A DNA stretch of 64,000 nt from assembly GCA_016710465.1 (NCBI GenBank), contig JADJVS010000016.1, positions 1,054,001 to 1,118,000 of the forward strand. Reading direction: 5' to 3'. This document shows, piece by piece, positions 16,799 to 26,247 of the stretch. The translations under genes were made by a program, and so were the position numbers. The number at the start of each line of letters is the position of its first letter. Position 1 is the first letter of the stretch. This DNA is from Sulfuritalea sp. (GTDB taxonomy: Bacteria > Pseudomonadota > Gammaproteobacteria > Burkholderiales > Rhodocyclaceae). The notes under the pieces were generated by a model. It saw nothing but the letters and a program-made list of their open reading frames with translations, was not told where the DNA came from and searched no databases.

Positions 16799-19693
16799 TC
16801 ATTTGAGCTTGATCCCGAGGTAGGCCAGGATGCTGCTGCGCTCCTTCATGGCCGGATAGGGTTTCAGCGGCTCGAACTGCGGAGCAGTAATCGCCGTCTC
16901 GCCAGCGCCAGCGCTCTGCGTCCCTTCGGGAACTTTCGAGATCCGCACGCGCACGTCGTACCACGCCGCCTGCCCGGTGATCGGATCGGAATTGGAAATG
17001 CGTCCGGCCGTGCCGGGCAGTTCCTCCGAAATCAGGTGGTTGAGCAAAAAGCCCTTCTGCGATTCGTTGGCGTCCGGCGTCAGGTTCCACGCCCCGGCCG
17101 CCTTGCCGATGGCATTCCAGGTCCATACCGTCCCCGGCTCCACCGCCTCGGAATGGCGGGCCATGCACTTGACCTTGCCCCACTGCGACTCGACCCAGAT
17201 CCAGTCGCCGTCTTCGATGCCCTGCTGCAGCGCCGTCCGCGCATTGACGTAGAGGTAGTTGTGGGTGTGGATCTGGCGCAGCCAGGCATTCTGCGAATCC
17301 CAGGAGTGGTACATCGCCATCGGCCGCTGCGTCACCGCGGCCAGCGGATACTGGTGCTTGTCGGTGACCTGCGCTTCGAGCGGATCGTAGTAGAAGGGCA
17401 GCGGATCGAAATAGGTCTCGACACGTTTCTTCAAGGCTTCCGGCGGCTTGCGACTCAAGCCCTTGCCCTGCGCGGCGGCACGGAAGCGCTGCAGGACCTC
17501 GGAATAAATGTGGATCAGGATCGGCTCGGCGTAGCGCGTGATGCGGTTGCGTTGCGACCACTCGAGGTAGCCCTTGTTCCAGTTGCGCATGTACTGGTAG
17601 GACTTCGGCAGTTCGTAGTGGAATACGCAGTTGTTCTTCTTGTACATCTCCCACTGGTTCGGATTCGGCTCGCCGCGCAGCGACTTCTCACCGCCCTTGC
17701 CGCGCCAGCCGGCGAGGAAACCGATGCCCGAACCCGGCTCGCTTTCCCAGTTGACGATGAAGTCGGGGTAATCGCGGAACTTGCGCGCCCCCTCCTTGGT
17801 GACGAAGGCCGGCAGTTTGAGCCGCGTGCCGAGTTCGATCAGCACTTCCTGGAAGGGCTTGCAGTCACCCGAAACGGGGACCACCGGGACGCGCACCGAA
17901 TCCACCGGGCCGTCGAATTCCGAGATCGGCCGGTCGAGCATGGACATCACGTCGTGACGTTCGAGGTAGGTGGTGTCCGGCAGGATCAGGTCGGCGAAGG
18001 CCGTCATCTCCGAATGGAAGGCATCGCAGACGACGAGGAAGGGAATCCTGTATTCCCCGTCCTCCGCTTTGTCATTCAACATCTTCCTCACCTCGACCGC
18101 GTTCATGGTCGAGTTCCAGGCCATGTTGGCCATGAAAATCAGCAGGGTATCGATGCGGTAGGGATCGCCGCGCCAGGCATTGGTGATGGCGTTGTGCATC
18201 AGGCCGTGCACCGACAGCGGGTATTCCCAGGAGAAGGCCTTGTCGATGCGCACCGGGCTGCCGTCGTCGTTGACGAAGAGGTCGTCCGGATCCGAGGGCC
18301 AGCCCAGTGCCATGCCGTCGAGCGGGCGGTTGGGCTGCACCGCGCGCGGATCGTTGGGCGTGCGTGCGCAGGGCGGAATCGGCCGCGGGAAGGGCGCCTT
18401 GTGACGGAAGCCGCCGGGCCGGTCGATGGTGCCCAAGAGCGACATCAATATCGACATCGCGCGTATGGTCTGGAAGCCGTTGCTGTGCGCCGCCAGGCCG
18501 CGCATGGCATGGAACGCCACCGGGTTGCCGGTCACCGTGTCGTGTTCCTTGCCCCATGAGTCGGTCCAGGCAATCGGCAGTTCGATCCTCTGATCGCGCG
18601 CGGTGACACCCATCTCGTGCGCCAGGCGGCGGATCACGTCAGCCGGAATGCCGGTGATCTGGCTCGCCCACTCCGGCGTGTACTCCTTGACGCGCTCATG
18701 CAGCAACTGGAAGGCCGGTTTGACCGGGGTGCCGTCGGGCAGCTTGAATTCGCCCAGCAGGTAAGGATCGGCGCCAGGCTTGTGGGTGACCACGGCGCGA
18801 TCCGTCGTGCGATCCCACCACAGCTTGTCCTGCGGCTCGTAGCAGGCCTCCTCGGTCGGTACCTCGGTGCGCACGAAGAACCCGAACTCGTCACTGGACT
18901 CGTTGTAGTTGATCAGTTGCCCGGCATTGCTGTACTGGACAAGGAACTCGCGGTCATACAGGCCGGTGGCGATGATCTCGTGGATGATCGCGAGCAGCAA
19001 TGCACCGTCGGTGCCGGGGCGGATAGGTACCCATTCGTCGGCGATCGCCGAATAGCCGGTACGCACCGGGTTGATCGAAATAAAGCGGCCGCCGTCGCGC
19101 TTGAACTTCGACAGCGCGATTTTCAACGGATTCGAATGGTGGTCCTCCGCCGTACCGATCATGACGAACAGTTTGGCGCGGTCGAGGTCAGGGCCGCCGA
19201 ATTCCCAGAACGAGCCGCCGATGGTGTAGATCATGCCGGCGGCCATGTTGACCGAACAGAAGCCGCCGTGCGCCGCGTAATTCGGCGTGCCGAACTGGCG
19301 CGCGAACATGCCGGTCAGGGCCTGCATCTGGTCGCGGCCGGTAAACAATGCAAACTTCTTCGGATCGGTGGCGCGGATCTTCCCCAGGCGTTCCGCCAGG
19401 GTAGCGAATGCCTCCTCCCACTCGATTTCCTCAAACTCGCCGGCGCCGCGCTCGGCCCCGGCCTTGCGCTTGAGCGGCTTCAGCAGCCGCGCCGGCGAAT
19501 ACTGCTTCATGATGCCCGACGAGCCCTTGGCGCAGATCACGCCCTTGTTCAGCGGGTGGTCGGGATTGCCATCGATGTAGCGCACCATGCCGTCACGCAG
19601 ATGCACGCGTATGCCGCAGCGACAGGCGCACATGTAGCAGGTGGTGGTCTTGACTTCCTGAACCGGCGACGAGGAAATTTGGGCTGTAGGCAT
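16799..19693 (-). CDS. soeA: Sulfite-quinone dehydrogenase molybdenum subunit SoeA
   Basis: 964 residues. The N terminus has a [4Fe-4S] motif 'CYMCACRCGIRVHLRDG' followed by 'GVICAKGSSG', then the molybdopterin oxidoreductase domain ('RAKLFVMIGTAEDHHSNPLK' region) and a molybdopterin dinucleotide-binding C-terminal domain ('NARTALQQGIEDGDWIWVES' region). There is no twin-arginine signal, which separates it from periplasmic relatives and fits cytoplasmic SoeA. It lies first in the operon. A conserved 21-base box is found at 19772-19792, about 80 bases before the start. Polysulfide or thiosulfate reductase would be the alternative. Confidence 0.88.
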   Translation of the reverse strand: MPTAQISSSPVQEVKTTTCYMCACRCGIRVHLRDGMVRYIDGNPDHPLNKGVICAKGSSGIMKQYSPARLLKPLKRKAGAERGAGEFEEIEWEEAFATLAERLGKIRATDPKKFALFTGRDQMQALTGMFARQFGTPNYAAHGGFCSVNMAAGMIYTIGGSFWEFGGPDLDRAKLFVMIGTAEDHHSNPLKIALSKFKRDGGRFISINPVRTGYSAIADEWVPIRPGTDGALLLAIIHEIIATGLYDREFLVQYSNAGQLINYNESSDEFGFFVRTEVPTEEACYEPQDKLWWDRTTDRAVVTHKPGADPYLLGEFKLPDGTPVKPAFQLLHERVKEYTPEWASQITGIPADVIRRLAHEMGVTARDQRIELPIAWTDSWGKEHDTVTGNPVAFHAMRGLAAHSNGFQTIRAMSILMSLLGTIDRPGGFRHKAPFPRPIPPCARTPNDPRAVQPNRPLDGMALGWPSDPDDLFVNDDGSPVRIDKAFSWEYPLSVHGLMHNAITNAWRGDPYRIDTLLIFMANMAWNSTMNAVEVRKMLNDKAEDGEYRIPFLVVCDAFHSEMTAFADLILPDTTYLERHDVMSMLDRPISEFDGPVDSVRVPVVPVSGDCKPFQEVLIELGTRLKLPAFVTKEGARKFRDYPDFIVNWESEPGSGIGFLAGWRGKGGEKSLRGEPNPNQWEMYKKNNCVFHYELPKSYQYMRNWNKGYLEWSQRNRITRYAEPILIHIYSEVLQRFRAAAQGKGLSRKPPEALKKRVETYFDPLPFYYDPLEAQVTDKHQYPLAAVTQRPMAMYHSWDSQNAWLRQIHTHNYLYVNARTALQQGIEDGDWIWVESQWGKVKCMARHSEAVEPGTVWTWNAIGKAAGAWNLTPDANESQKGFLLNHLISEELPGTAGRISNSDPITGQAAWYDVRVRISKVPEGTQSAGAGETAITAPQFEPLKPYPAMKERSSILAYLGIKLK

Positions 19694-19771
19694 CGGGGGT
19701 CCGACAGGCTACGCCGGAACATTAGAGATTTACTATATTGTGACGACAAGGACCGCTGCGCCACAAGGGAG

Positions 19772-19792
19772 TTATTTCTATTTTTCGATAAG
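19772..19792 (-). promoter_or_regulatory. Candidate regulatory box upstream of soeA
   Basis: On the plus strand it reads TTATTTCTATTT, three variable bases, then GATAAG. The same 18 fixed bases occur at 31963-31983, upstream of sat, in the same orientation to the gene and at nearly the same distance (78 against 72 bases from the start codon to the near edge). Confidence 0.5.
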
Positions 19793-19886
19793 CAACAATG
19801 ATTGCCTGCGCAACAAACCGCGCTGTAGAGTAAGCGGCCCCAAGCCGATCTTGCGCTCCGCGCAGCGCACAGGAGAGCCGAACACA

Positions 19887-20300
19887 ATGAGCCTTCCCGA
19901 TTTCACCGACAACGAATATCAACTGGTCAACCAGATCCTGCTCGAGCGCTACAACCGCATCGTACCGCTGCAGGCCGTCGAGGTTGAACTGCTGCGCAAA
20001 CCGGAAGACAAGATGCCCACACCTTGCCCAGCGCTTTACTGGAGCGAGCTTGGCGCCGAATTCGTCGTCGCCAAGATGGGCGACCAGCGCTTCCGCTGCC
20101 AGTTCTTCTATTCCCCCAGCGAAATCTTCGGCACCGGGCGAGACGTCTACGACAATCTCGGCGACTGTGTGACCACGCTGCTCAAGCTCCAGGCCGACCA
20201 CCACGGCACGCGTGCCGCCGCCCTGCCCGAAGCACTGACCAAGGAAAACCCGGCCGGCGGCGCGGACGACGGGAACTACCTGCCGCCGATCGTTATATGA
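19887..20300 (+). CDS. Conserved-looking hypothetical protein
   Basis: 137 residues from an ATG with AGGAGAG 9 bases upstream. Soluble, with no signal peptide or membrane segment. Visible features are an acidic N terminus ('SLPDFTDNEYQLVNQILLER'), 'TPCPALYWSELGAEFVVAK' in the middle and 'DVYDNLGDCVTTLLKLQADHH' near the end. I do not recognise the family. It overlaps the next small gene by ATGA, and the three plus-strand genes here lie between the divergent soe operon and qmoA, so a connection with sulfur oxidation is possible. Confidence 0.7.
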   Translation: MSLPDFTDNEYQLVNQILLERYNRIVPLQAVEVELLRKPEDKMPTPCPALYWSELGAEFVVAKMGDQRFRCQFFYSPSEIFGTGRDVYDNLGDCVTTLLKLQADHHGTRAAALPEALTKENPAGGADDGNYLPPIVI

Positions 20301-20485
20301 CACTGGAAAGAGCCCGCCAATTGCTTGCCACCCAGGTCAGCTTCGGCGGAGGCTACAACCGCAACGGCGCGCGCCTGATTCTCGCCGACGTGATCCGCGA
20401 GCACGGCCAGGCCGCCGCCGACCAGTTGATCCGCGAGATGCGCCTCGACGAACTCTTTGGCTTCGCCATCGGGCAAGCTCCGTGA
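20297..20485 (+). CDS. Small hypothetical protein, 62 residues
   Basis: It begins with an ATG that overlaps the upstream stop (ATGA) and ends overlapping the GTG start of the metallophosphoesterase, so it sits in a coupled three-gene unit. The protein is helical ('TLERARQLLATQVSFGGGYN', 'ADVIREHGQAAADQLIREMRL'), with no cysteine pair or membrane segment. Family unknown. Confidence 0.6.
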   Translation: MTLERARQLLATQVSFGGGYNRNGARLILADVIREHGQAAADQLIREMRLDELFGFAIGQAP

Positions 20486-21009
20486 GGATCTGCATCCTGT
20501 CCGACAGCCACGACCGCGGCCCGATGATGGCGGCGGCCATCACCGTCGCGATCGCCGAGGGCGCGGAAGCGGTGATCCACTGCGGCGACATCATCGGCGG
20601 CAACACCTTGCGCTCCTCGCTCAAGCTTGGAATTCCGATCCATGCAATCCATGGCAACAATCTCGGTGACCCGGTATCCATCGCCCGCATTGCGCATAAT
20701 TCGGACGAGCAACTGCATTACCACGGACAGGATGCCATGCTCAAACTGGGCGGCAGGCGCATCTTCATCACGCACTACCCGCACATCGGCCATGGCATGG
20801 CCTGCACTGGCGACTACGACCTGGTTTGTTGCGGCCACAGCCACGAGACCGAGATCCGCCAACAGCCCAACATCAAGGGCAGCACGACCTGGCTGGTCAA
20901 TCCGGGCACCGTGGCGGGTCTTGGCGCCCCCACCGCGACCTGGGTGCTCGGCGACCTTGATGCACTGAGTTTCGAGATTCGCGAACTGCCTCGCGCAAGC
21001 GCTACCTGA
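20482..21009 (+). CDS. YfcE/MJ0936-type metallophosphoesterase
   Basis: 175 residues from a GTG overlapping the upstream stop. It has the calcineurin-like metal motifs in order: 'ILSDSHD' (D-x-H), 'VIHCGDIIGG' (GD), 'IHGNN' (GN), 'FITHYPHIGHG' (H) and 'VCCGHSHE' (GHxH). Proteins of this small class hydrolyse phosphodiesters in vitro, and cellular substrates are mostly unknown. Third gene of the unit with the two small hypotheticals. Confidence 0.88.
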   Translation: MRICILSDSHDRGPMMAAAITVAIAEGAEAVIHCGDIIGGNTLRSSLKLGIPIHAIHGNNLGDPVSIARIAHNSDEQLHYHGQDAMLKLGGRRIFITHYPHIGHGMACTGDYDLVCCGHSHETEIRQQPNIKGSTTWLVNPGTVAGLGAPTATWVLGDLDALSFEIRELPRASAT

Positions 21010-21147
21010 AGGCGATCGGCCGAGTCGGGCCAACTCGATTGCTGCGGTGCATTCAGCTTTTCTATTGGAACATTGGAAACTTGCACGGGGCCCGCTGACC
21101 GCAAACGCTAGAATTCCCGGCGCACAAAAACAACCCGGGAGCTCGAT

Positions 21148-22434
21148 GTGACGGCTTCAATAGCAACCAATCAGACCATCCTGGTCGTCGGCGGCGGGAT
21201 CAGCGGCATGACGGCCGCGCTGGAAGCCGCCGAGTGCGGCAAACAGGTCATCCTGGTCGAAAAGACACCGGTTCTCGGTGGCCGCACGGCGCGGCTCTAC
21301 CGCTACTTTCCGAAGATGTGCCATCCCACCTGCGGGCTGGAAATCAACCTGCGGCGCATCAAGCAGAACCGCAACATCCGCCTGATGACCATGACCGAGG
21401 TGACTGCCGTCAGCGGCAGCCGCGGCAACTACAGCGTGACGCTGAAGGTCGCCCCGCGCTTCGTCAATGAGAACTGCACCGCCTGCGGCAAATGCGCCGA
21501 GGCCGTCAGCGCCGAAGTCGCCAACCCCTGGAACTACGGCCTCGACAAGATGAAGGCGGCCTACCTGCCGCACAACATGGCCTACCCGCAGCGCTATGTG
21601 ATCGACCCATCCATCGTCGGCACGCCCGAGGGCGAAAAAGCCAAGGCGGCCTGCCCGGTCGGCGCCGTCGATCTGGAAATGAAGGAAGAGACCGTGACGC
21701 TGCAGGTCGGCGCCCTGATCTACGCCACCGGCTGGCGCCCCTACGACGCCGCGAAAATCCAGCCCTATGGCTACGGCCGCTTCAGGAACGTGATCACCAG
21801 CCTCGAGTTCGAGCGCCTGGCCGACCCGCAGGGACCGACGGGCGGCAAGATCCTGCGCCCCGGCGACGGCAAGGAGGCAAAGAACGTCGCCTTCATCCAG
21901 TGCGCCGGCTCGCGCGACGAGAACCACCTGCGCCACTGCTCGCGCATCTGCTGCATGGCCTCGCTGAAGCAGACCCAGTACGTGCGCGAAGCCTTCGGCG
22001 AAGAAGGCAAATCCACTGTGTATTACATCGACATTCGCGCCATCGATCGCTTCGAGGATTTCTACCAGATGGTGCAGAAGGACGCGACCGTCAGCTTCGT
22101 CAAGAGCAAGGTCGCGCGCATCGCCGAGAATGCCGAGAACGGCAACCCGATCCTGCACGGCGTGGATACCGAGGGCTACCACCGCTATGCCGTCGAGCAT
22201 GACCTCGTCGTACTGGCGGTCGGCATGGAGCCAGAGATCACCGGGGTGAAATTGCCCGCCGACGTGATCCTCGATTCCTCGAACTTCATCGAGGGCAGCA
22301 AGGACGGCGGCATGTTCGGCGCCGGCGCGGCTTCCAGCCCGCTCGACGTCAATCGCGCGGTGCAAAGCGCCACGGCGGCCTCGCTGCATGCGATCCAGGT
22401 CATTCGCAAAACCGCATCCACGGAGGCTGTATGA
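21148..22434 (+). CDS. qmoA: QmoA, HdrA-like flavoprotein of the APS reductase electron-transfer complex
   Basis: 428 residues from a GTG with GGGAG upstream. The N terminus is an FAD Rossmann motif 'VVGGGISGMTAALEAAE'. Cysteine sites follow: 'MCHPTCGLEIN', 'CTACGKCAEAV', and 'HCSRICCMASLKQ'. QmoA/HdrA proteins carry FAD and pass electrons between quinone and AprBA. In sulfur oxidisers the direction is from sulfite through AprBA to the quinone pool. It overlaps qmoB by ATGA. The sat-aprBA genes that complete the pathway lie 4 kb away on the other strand. Confidence 0.9.
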   Translation: MTASIATNQTILVVGGGISGMTAALEAAECGKQVILVEKTPVLGGRTARLYRYFPKMCHPTCGLEINLRRIKQNRNIRLMTMTEVTAVSGSRGNYSVTLKVAPRFVNENCTACGKCAEAVSAEVANPWNYGLDKMKAAYLPHNMAYPQRYVIDPSIVGTPEGEKAKAACPVGAVDLEMKEETVTLQVGALIYATGWRPYDAAKIQPYGYGRFRNVITSLEFERLADPQGPTGGKILRPGDGKEAKNVAFIQCAGSRDENHLRHCSRICCMASLKQTQYVREAFGEEGKSTVYYIDIRAIDRFEDFYQMVQKDATVSFVKSKVARIAENAENGNPILHGVDTEGYHRYAVEHDLVVLAVGMEPEITGVKLPADVILDSSNFIEGSKDGGMFGAGAASSPLDVNRAVQSATAASLHAIQVIRKTASTEAV

Positions 22435-24692
22435 ACGCCCCGGCTACACCCGTGACACCCAAGTACGCCGCCTACATCTGCTCCGGCTGCGGCATCGGCG
22501 ATGCCATGAAGGTCGGGCAGCTCGAGAACATCGCCAAGAAGGAAGGCAAGATGGCGCTGGTCAAGAGCCATCCCTTCCTGTGCAATGCCGAAGGCGTGCA
22601 GATCATCCGCGACGACATCGCCAACGAGCAAGTCACCCACGTCTGCATCGCCGCCTGTTCGCGCCGCGCCAAGACCGAGGCCTTCCAGTTCGACGGCGTC
22701 GCCATGTCGCGCGCCAACCTGCGCGAAGGCGTGCTGTGGGTCGTCGCCGCCGGCAAGGAGCACGACGAGGTGCGCCAGGAAATGGCCGCCGACTACGTGC
22801 GCATGGGCTGCGCCGAAGTCAAGAAGATGAAGCAGCCGGCCGGCAATGCCAAGGAAAGCTCGTCGAAGCGCATCCTCGTCGTCGGTGGCGGCATGAGCGG
22901 CATGACCGCGGCGCTGGAAATCGCCGAAGCCGGCTACGAGGCCGTAATCGTCGAAAAGACCGGGGCGCTGGGCGGCATGGCCGCCAAGCTGTGGAAGCGC
23001 CAGCCCTTCAAGGCGCCCTACTCGGCCGCGCAGGAAGTCGGCGCTGGCGAGACGGCGGCGAAGATTGCCGCAAGCCCGCTGATCAAGGTCCATCTGAATT
23101 CGACGATTGCCGAGACCTCCGGCGCACCGGGCCGCTTCGCGATCAAGGTTGCGCAGGAATCCGGGGCCGTTTCAGAGGAAACTGTTGGCGCCATCGTCCA
23201 GGCCACCGGCTTCACCACCTATGACATGGCCAAGCTGCCGGAGCTCGGTGGCGGCCAGCCCAACGTGGTGGACCAGGCCGGGCTCGAAGCCATGGCACTG
23301 GCAGCCAACGGCGGCGCCATCAAGCGCGCCGACGGCAAGGACGTCAAGTCCGTGGTCTTCGTCCAATGCGCCGGCCAGCGCGACACCACCGGGCAGCACC
23401 TGTCCTACTGTTCCGGTCACTGCTGCGGCACCAGCATCAAGCAGGCGACCTATTTCAAGGACCAGAACCCCGACATCGACACGGTGGTCATGTACCAGGA
23501 CCTGCGCGTGCCTGGCATGGGTGAAGATTTCTACCGCGGCGCACAGGAGCGCGGCGTGATCTTTACCAAGGGCAAGGCGAGCAAGGTCACCGGCGGCGAC
23601 AACTGTGCGGTGACCTTCAAGGACCTGATTCTCGACGAAGAGAACACCATCGCCGCCGACCTCGTGGTGCTGGCCACCGGCCAGGTGCCCAATGCCGGCG
23701 TCGATCTCGAAGCCTGGAACCCGGTGGTGACCGCCGCCGAGGGTGGAGATGAAGCGGCCAAGGCGCAGCGCATCGTGATGCACGACAGTTCGGTGCTCAA
23801 GCTGAACTACCGCCAGGGTCCTGACGTGCCGCAGTTCAAGCATGGCTTTGCCGACTCGCACTTCATCTGCTTCCCCTACGAGACGCGCCGTACCGGCATT
23901 TACGCCGCCGGCCCGGTGCGCCGTCCGATGGACATGCTGCAGGCCACCGACGACGCCACCGGCGCCGCGCTGAAGGCCATCCAGGCGGTCGAGAATGCCG
24001 CCATAGGCCGCGCCGCGCATCCGCGCTCCGGCGACCTGTCCTTCCCCACCGCCCGCCTCGAAGGCTGCACCCAGTGCAAGCGCTGTACGGTCGAATGCCC
24101 CTTCGGCGCCATCGACGAAGACGAGAAGCGCTTCCCCAAGTTCAACGAGGAACGCTGCCGTCGCTGCGGCACCTGCATGGGTGCCTGCCCGGTACGGGTG
24201 ATTTCCTTCGAGAACTATTCGGTGGATACCGTCGGCAGCCAGGTCAAGGCGGTCGAGATTCCCGAGGAGGATGAAGAGAAGCCGCGCATCCTGGTGCTGG
24301 CCTGCGAGAACGACGCCTACCCGGCGCTCGACATGGCCGGCCTGGCGCGCATGAACTACTCGGCCTGGGTCCGTGTCATCCCGGTGCGCTGCCTGGGTTC
24401 GGTGAACACCATCTGGATCACCGACGCGCTGAACTCCGGCTATGACGGCGTGATGATGATGGGCTGCAAGAAGGGCGACGACTACCAATGCCACTTCGTC
24501 AAGGGTTCCGAACTCGCCCACTACCGCATGAGCAAGATCGGCGACACGCTGAAGCAGATGGGCCTCGAACCCGAGCGCGTGGTCACCCAGGAAGTGGCGA
24601 TCACCGACAACGCCCGCGTGGTCAAGCTGATCAACGACTACGTCGCCGAGTTGGACAAGCTCGGTCCCTCGCCCATGAAGGGCTTCGGCTAA
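22431..24692 (+). CDS. qmoB: QmoB, HdrA-like flavoprotein with ferredoxin and MvhD-like domains
   Basis: 753 residues. After an N-terminal segment of about 140 residues with 'CSGCGIGD', the FAD motif 'VVGGGMSGMTAALEIAE' appears. Two [4Fe-4S] motifs follow near residue 545: 'CTQCKRCTVECPFGAI' and 'CRRCGTCMGACPVRVI'. The C-terminal ~150 residues are an MvhD-type domain ('ILVLACENDAYPALD', 'VRCLGSVNTIWITDALNSG'). This order is that of QmoB. It forms an operon with qmoA (overlap) and hdrC (11 bases downstream). Confidence 0.9.
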   Translation: MNAPATPVTPKYAAYICSGCGIGDAMKVGQLENIAKKEGKMALVKSHPFLCNAEGVQIIRDDIANEQVTHVCIAACSRRAKTEAFQFDGVAMSRANLREGVLWVVAAGKEHDEVRQEMAADYVRMGCAEVKKMKQPAGNAKESSSKRILVVGGGMSGMTAALEIAEAGYEAVIVEKTGALGGMAAKLWKRQPFKAPYSAAQEVGAGETAAKIAASPLIKVHLNSTIAETSGAPGRFAIKVAQESGAVSEETVGAIVQATGFTTYDMAKLPELGGGQPNVVDQAGLEAMALAANGGAIKRADGKDVKSVVFVQCAGQRDTTGQHLSYCSGHCCGTSIKQATYFKDQNPDIDTVVMYQDLRVPGMGEDFYRGAQERGVIFTKGKASKVTGGDNCAVTFKDLILDEENTIAADLVVLATGQVPNAGVDLEAWNPVVTAAEGGDEAAKAQRIVMHDSSVLKLNYRQGPDVPQFKHGFADSHFICFPYETRRTGIYAAGPVRRPMDMLQATDDATGAALKAIQAVENAAIGRAAHPRSGDLSFPTARLEGCTQCKRCTVECPFGAIDEDEKRFPKFNEERCRRCGTCMGACPVRVISFENYSVDTVGSQVKAVEIPEEDEEKPRILVLACENDAYPALDMAGLARMNYSAWVRVIPVRCLGSVNTIWITDALNSGYDGVMMMGCKKGDDYQCHFVKGSELAHYRMSKIGDTLKQMGLEPERVVTQEVAITDNARVVKLINDYVAELDKLGPSPMKGFG

Positions 24693-24703
24693 GGAGACGC
24701 GAG

Positions 24704-25327
24704 ATGACTACAGCAAACCAAACAGCCGTCGAGCGCTACCGCAACAACTTCCTCAAGGAAGTCGAGGCCAATGTCGAAGAAGGCCACATGGTCAAGATGT
24801 GCATGCAGTGCGGCGTCTGCGCCGGCTCCTGCCCGCTCGGCCCGCACTGGACGCACTCACCGCAGAAGATATTCATGATGATCCGCGCCGGCAAGCGCGA
24901 CGAGGTGCTGGGTTCCGACTCGATGTTCATGTGCACCTCCTGCTACAACTGCATGGTGCGCTGCCCGCGCCAGTTGCCGATCACCCACATCATGCACGGC
25001 CTGGCCAATTACGCCCACCGTCTCGGCCTCGCGCCCAAGGGACAGCCGACCCGCGATTTCGCCACGCTGTTCTGGAACAACGCCATCAAGAAAGGGCGCG
25101 TCAATGAACTGATGCTGACCCTGCGTCACTACTTCCGCGGCGGCCTGGTCTCCGGCATCAAGGAAGCGCTGGGCATGCAGAGCGTCGGCCTTGGCCTGTT
25201 CCTGGCCAAGCGCCTCAACCCCATGGAAATCTTCGGTGGCCACGGCGTCAAGGATCTCAAAGGCTTCCACGCCATCATCGCCAAAGCGAAGGAAATCGAG
25301 GACCGCAAGAAGGGCTTCACGTCCTGA
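24704..25327 (+). CDS. hdrC: HdrC-like iron-sulfur subunit
   Basis: 207 residues from an ATG with AAGGAGA upstream. Two [4Fe-4S] motifs: 'CMQCGVCAGSCPLG' near residue 30 and 'CTSCYNCMVRCPRQLP' near residue 75. The remainder is soluble and helical. A standard QmoC would have an additional six-helix cytochrome-b-like membrane part; none is present here. With the following hdrB gene it replaces QmoC, an arrangement described for Gram-positive sulfate reducers and some sulfur oxidisers. Confidence 0.88.
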   Translation: MTTANQTAVERYRNNFLKEVEANVEEGHMVKMCMQCGVCAGSCPLGPHWTHSPQKIFMMIRAGKRDEVLGSDSMFMCTSCYNCMVRCPRQLPITHIMHGLANYAHRLGLAPKGQPTRDFATLFWNNAIKKGRVNELMLTLRHYFRGGLVSGIKEALGMQSVGLGLFLAKRLNPMEIFGGHGVKDLKGFHAIIAKAKEIEDRKKGFTS

Positions 25328-25341
25328 CGGAGAGACACAAC

Positions 25342-26241
25342 ATGGCAAAAAAAGAATACGCGTTCTACCCCGGCTGTTCATCCCAGCTCAAGGCCTCGGC
25401 CTCGAACTACCTGGTGTCGACCAATTCGATATGCAAGTCGCTCGACATCAAGCTGACCGAAATTCCTGACTGGAACTGCTGCGGCGCTTCGGTCGGCTAC
25501 TGCGAGGGCGGCGAACTGCCGCGCATCGCCATCAACGCGCGCAACTTCGCCCAAGCCGAGACCCACCTGCCGGGCCAGGACATCGTCGCCACCTGCGCCG
25601 CCTGCTGGCTCAGCGCCCGTGAATCCCAGGAGCGGCTGGACGGCTCGGCGCAGTTGCTGAAGGAGACCAATGAAGCGCTGGCCGCCGCCGGCCTGCACTA
25701 CAACGGCGGCGCCAATGTGCGCCACATGGTCGAGGTTCTGATCGAGGACTTCGGCTACGACGGTCTCAAGGCGCCGATGAAGAAGTCGCTGGAAGGCCTC
25801 AAGATCGCCGGCTATGTCGGCTGCCAAACCAACCGCCCCTTTGGCATCGATGGTGAGTCCTTCGAGAACCCGATGTACCTCGACAAGATGGTCGAGACCC
25901 TGGGCGGCGAGGCTCTTTCCAAGTACGAACAGAAGGTGACCTGCTGCGGCGGCGCGCTGGCCTTTTCCGAGCCGGAAAAGAGCCAGAAGCAGATCCGCGA
26001 CATCGTCGAGTCGGCCTACGACCACGGCGCCGAAATGATCGTCACGCCCTGCCCGCTGTGCCAGGCCAACGTCGAGGTCTATCAATCCGAGATCAACAAG
26101 AAGCAGGGCACCAAGTTCAACATGCCCGTGGTGTACTACTCGCAGTTGATGACTGTCGCCTATGGCGGCTCGGCCAAGGACGCGGCGCTGGATGGCCAGT
26201 TGATCAAAGCCGAAAAGCTGGAAAAGATCGCAGGGAAGTAG
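25342..26241 (+). CDS. hdrB: HdrB-like CCG-domain subunit
   Basis: 299 residues. Two CCG domains are visible: 'YPGCSS', 'WNCCGAS' and 'CAACW' in the first half; 'YVGCQTNRP', 'VTCCGGALAFS' and 'CPLCQAN' in the second. In methanogen heterodisulfide reductase such motifs hold unusual [4Fe-4S] clusters that cleave disulfides. It is the last gene of qmoAB-hdrCB and starts 14 bases after hdrC. The operon ends with a long perfect hairpin at 26248-26303. Its partner thiol or quinone site in this organism is unknown. Confidence 0.88.
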   Translation: MAKKEYAFYPGCSSQLKASASNYLVSTNSICKSLDIKLTEIPDWNCCGASVGYCEGGELPRIAINARNFAQAETHLPGQDIVATCAACWLSARESQERLDGSAQLLKETNEALAAAGLHYNGGANVRHMVEVLIEDFGYDGLKAPMKKSLEGLKIAGYVGCQTNRPFGIDGESFENPMYLDKMVETLGGEALSKYEQKVTCCGGALAFSEPEKSQKQIRDIVESAYDHGAEMIVTPCPLCQANVEVYQSEINKKQGTKFNMPVVYYSQLMTVAYGGSAKDAALDGQLIKAEKLEKIAGK

Positions 26242-26247
26242 TCTCCC

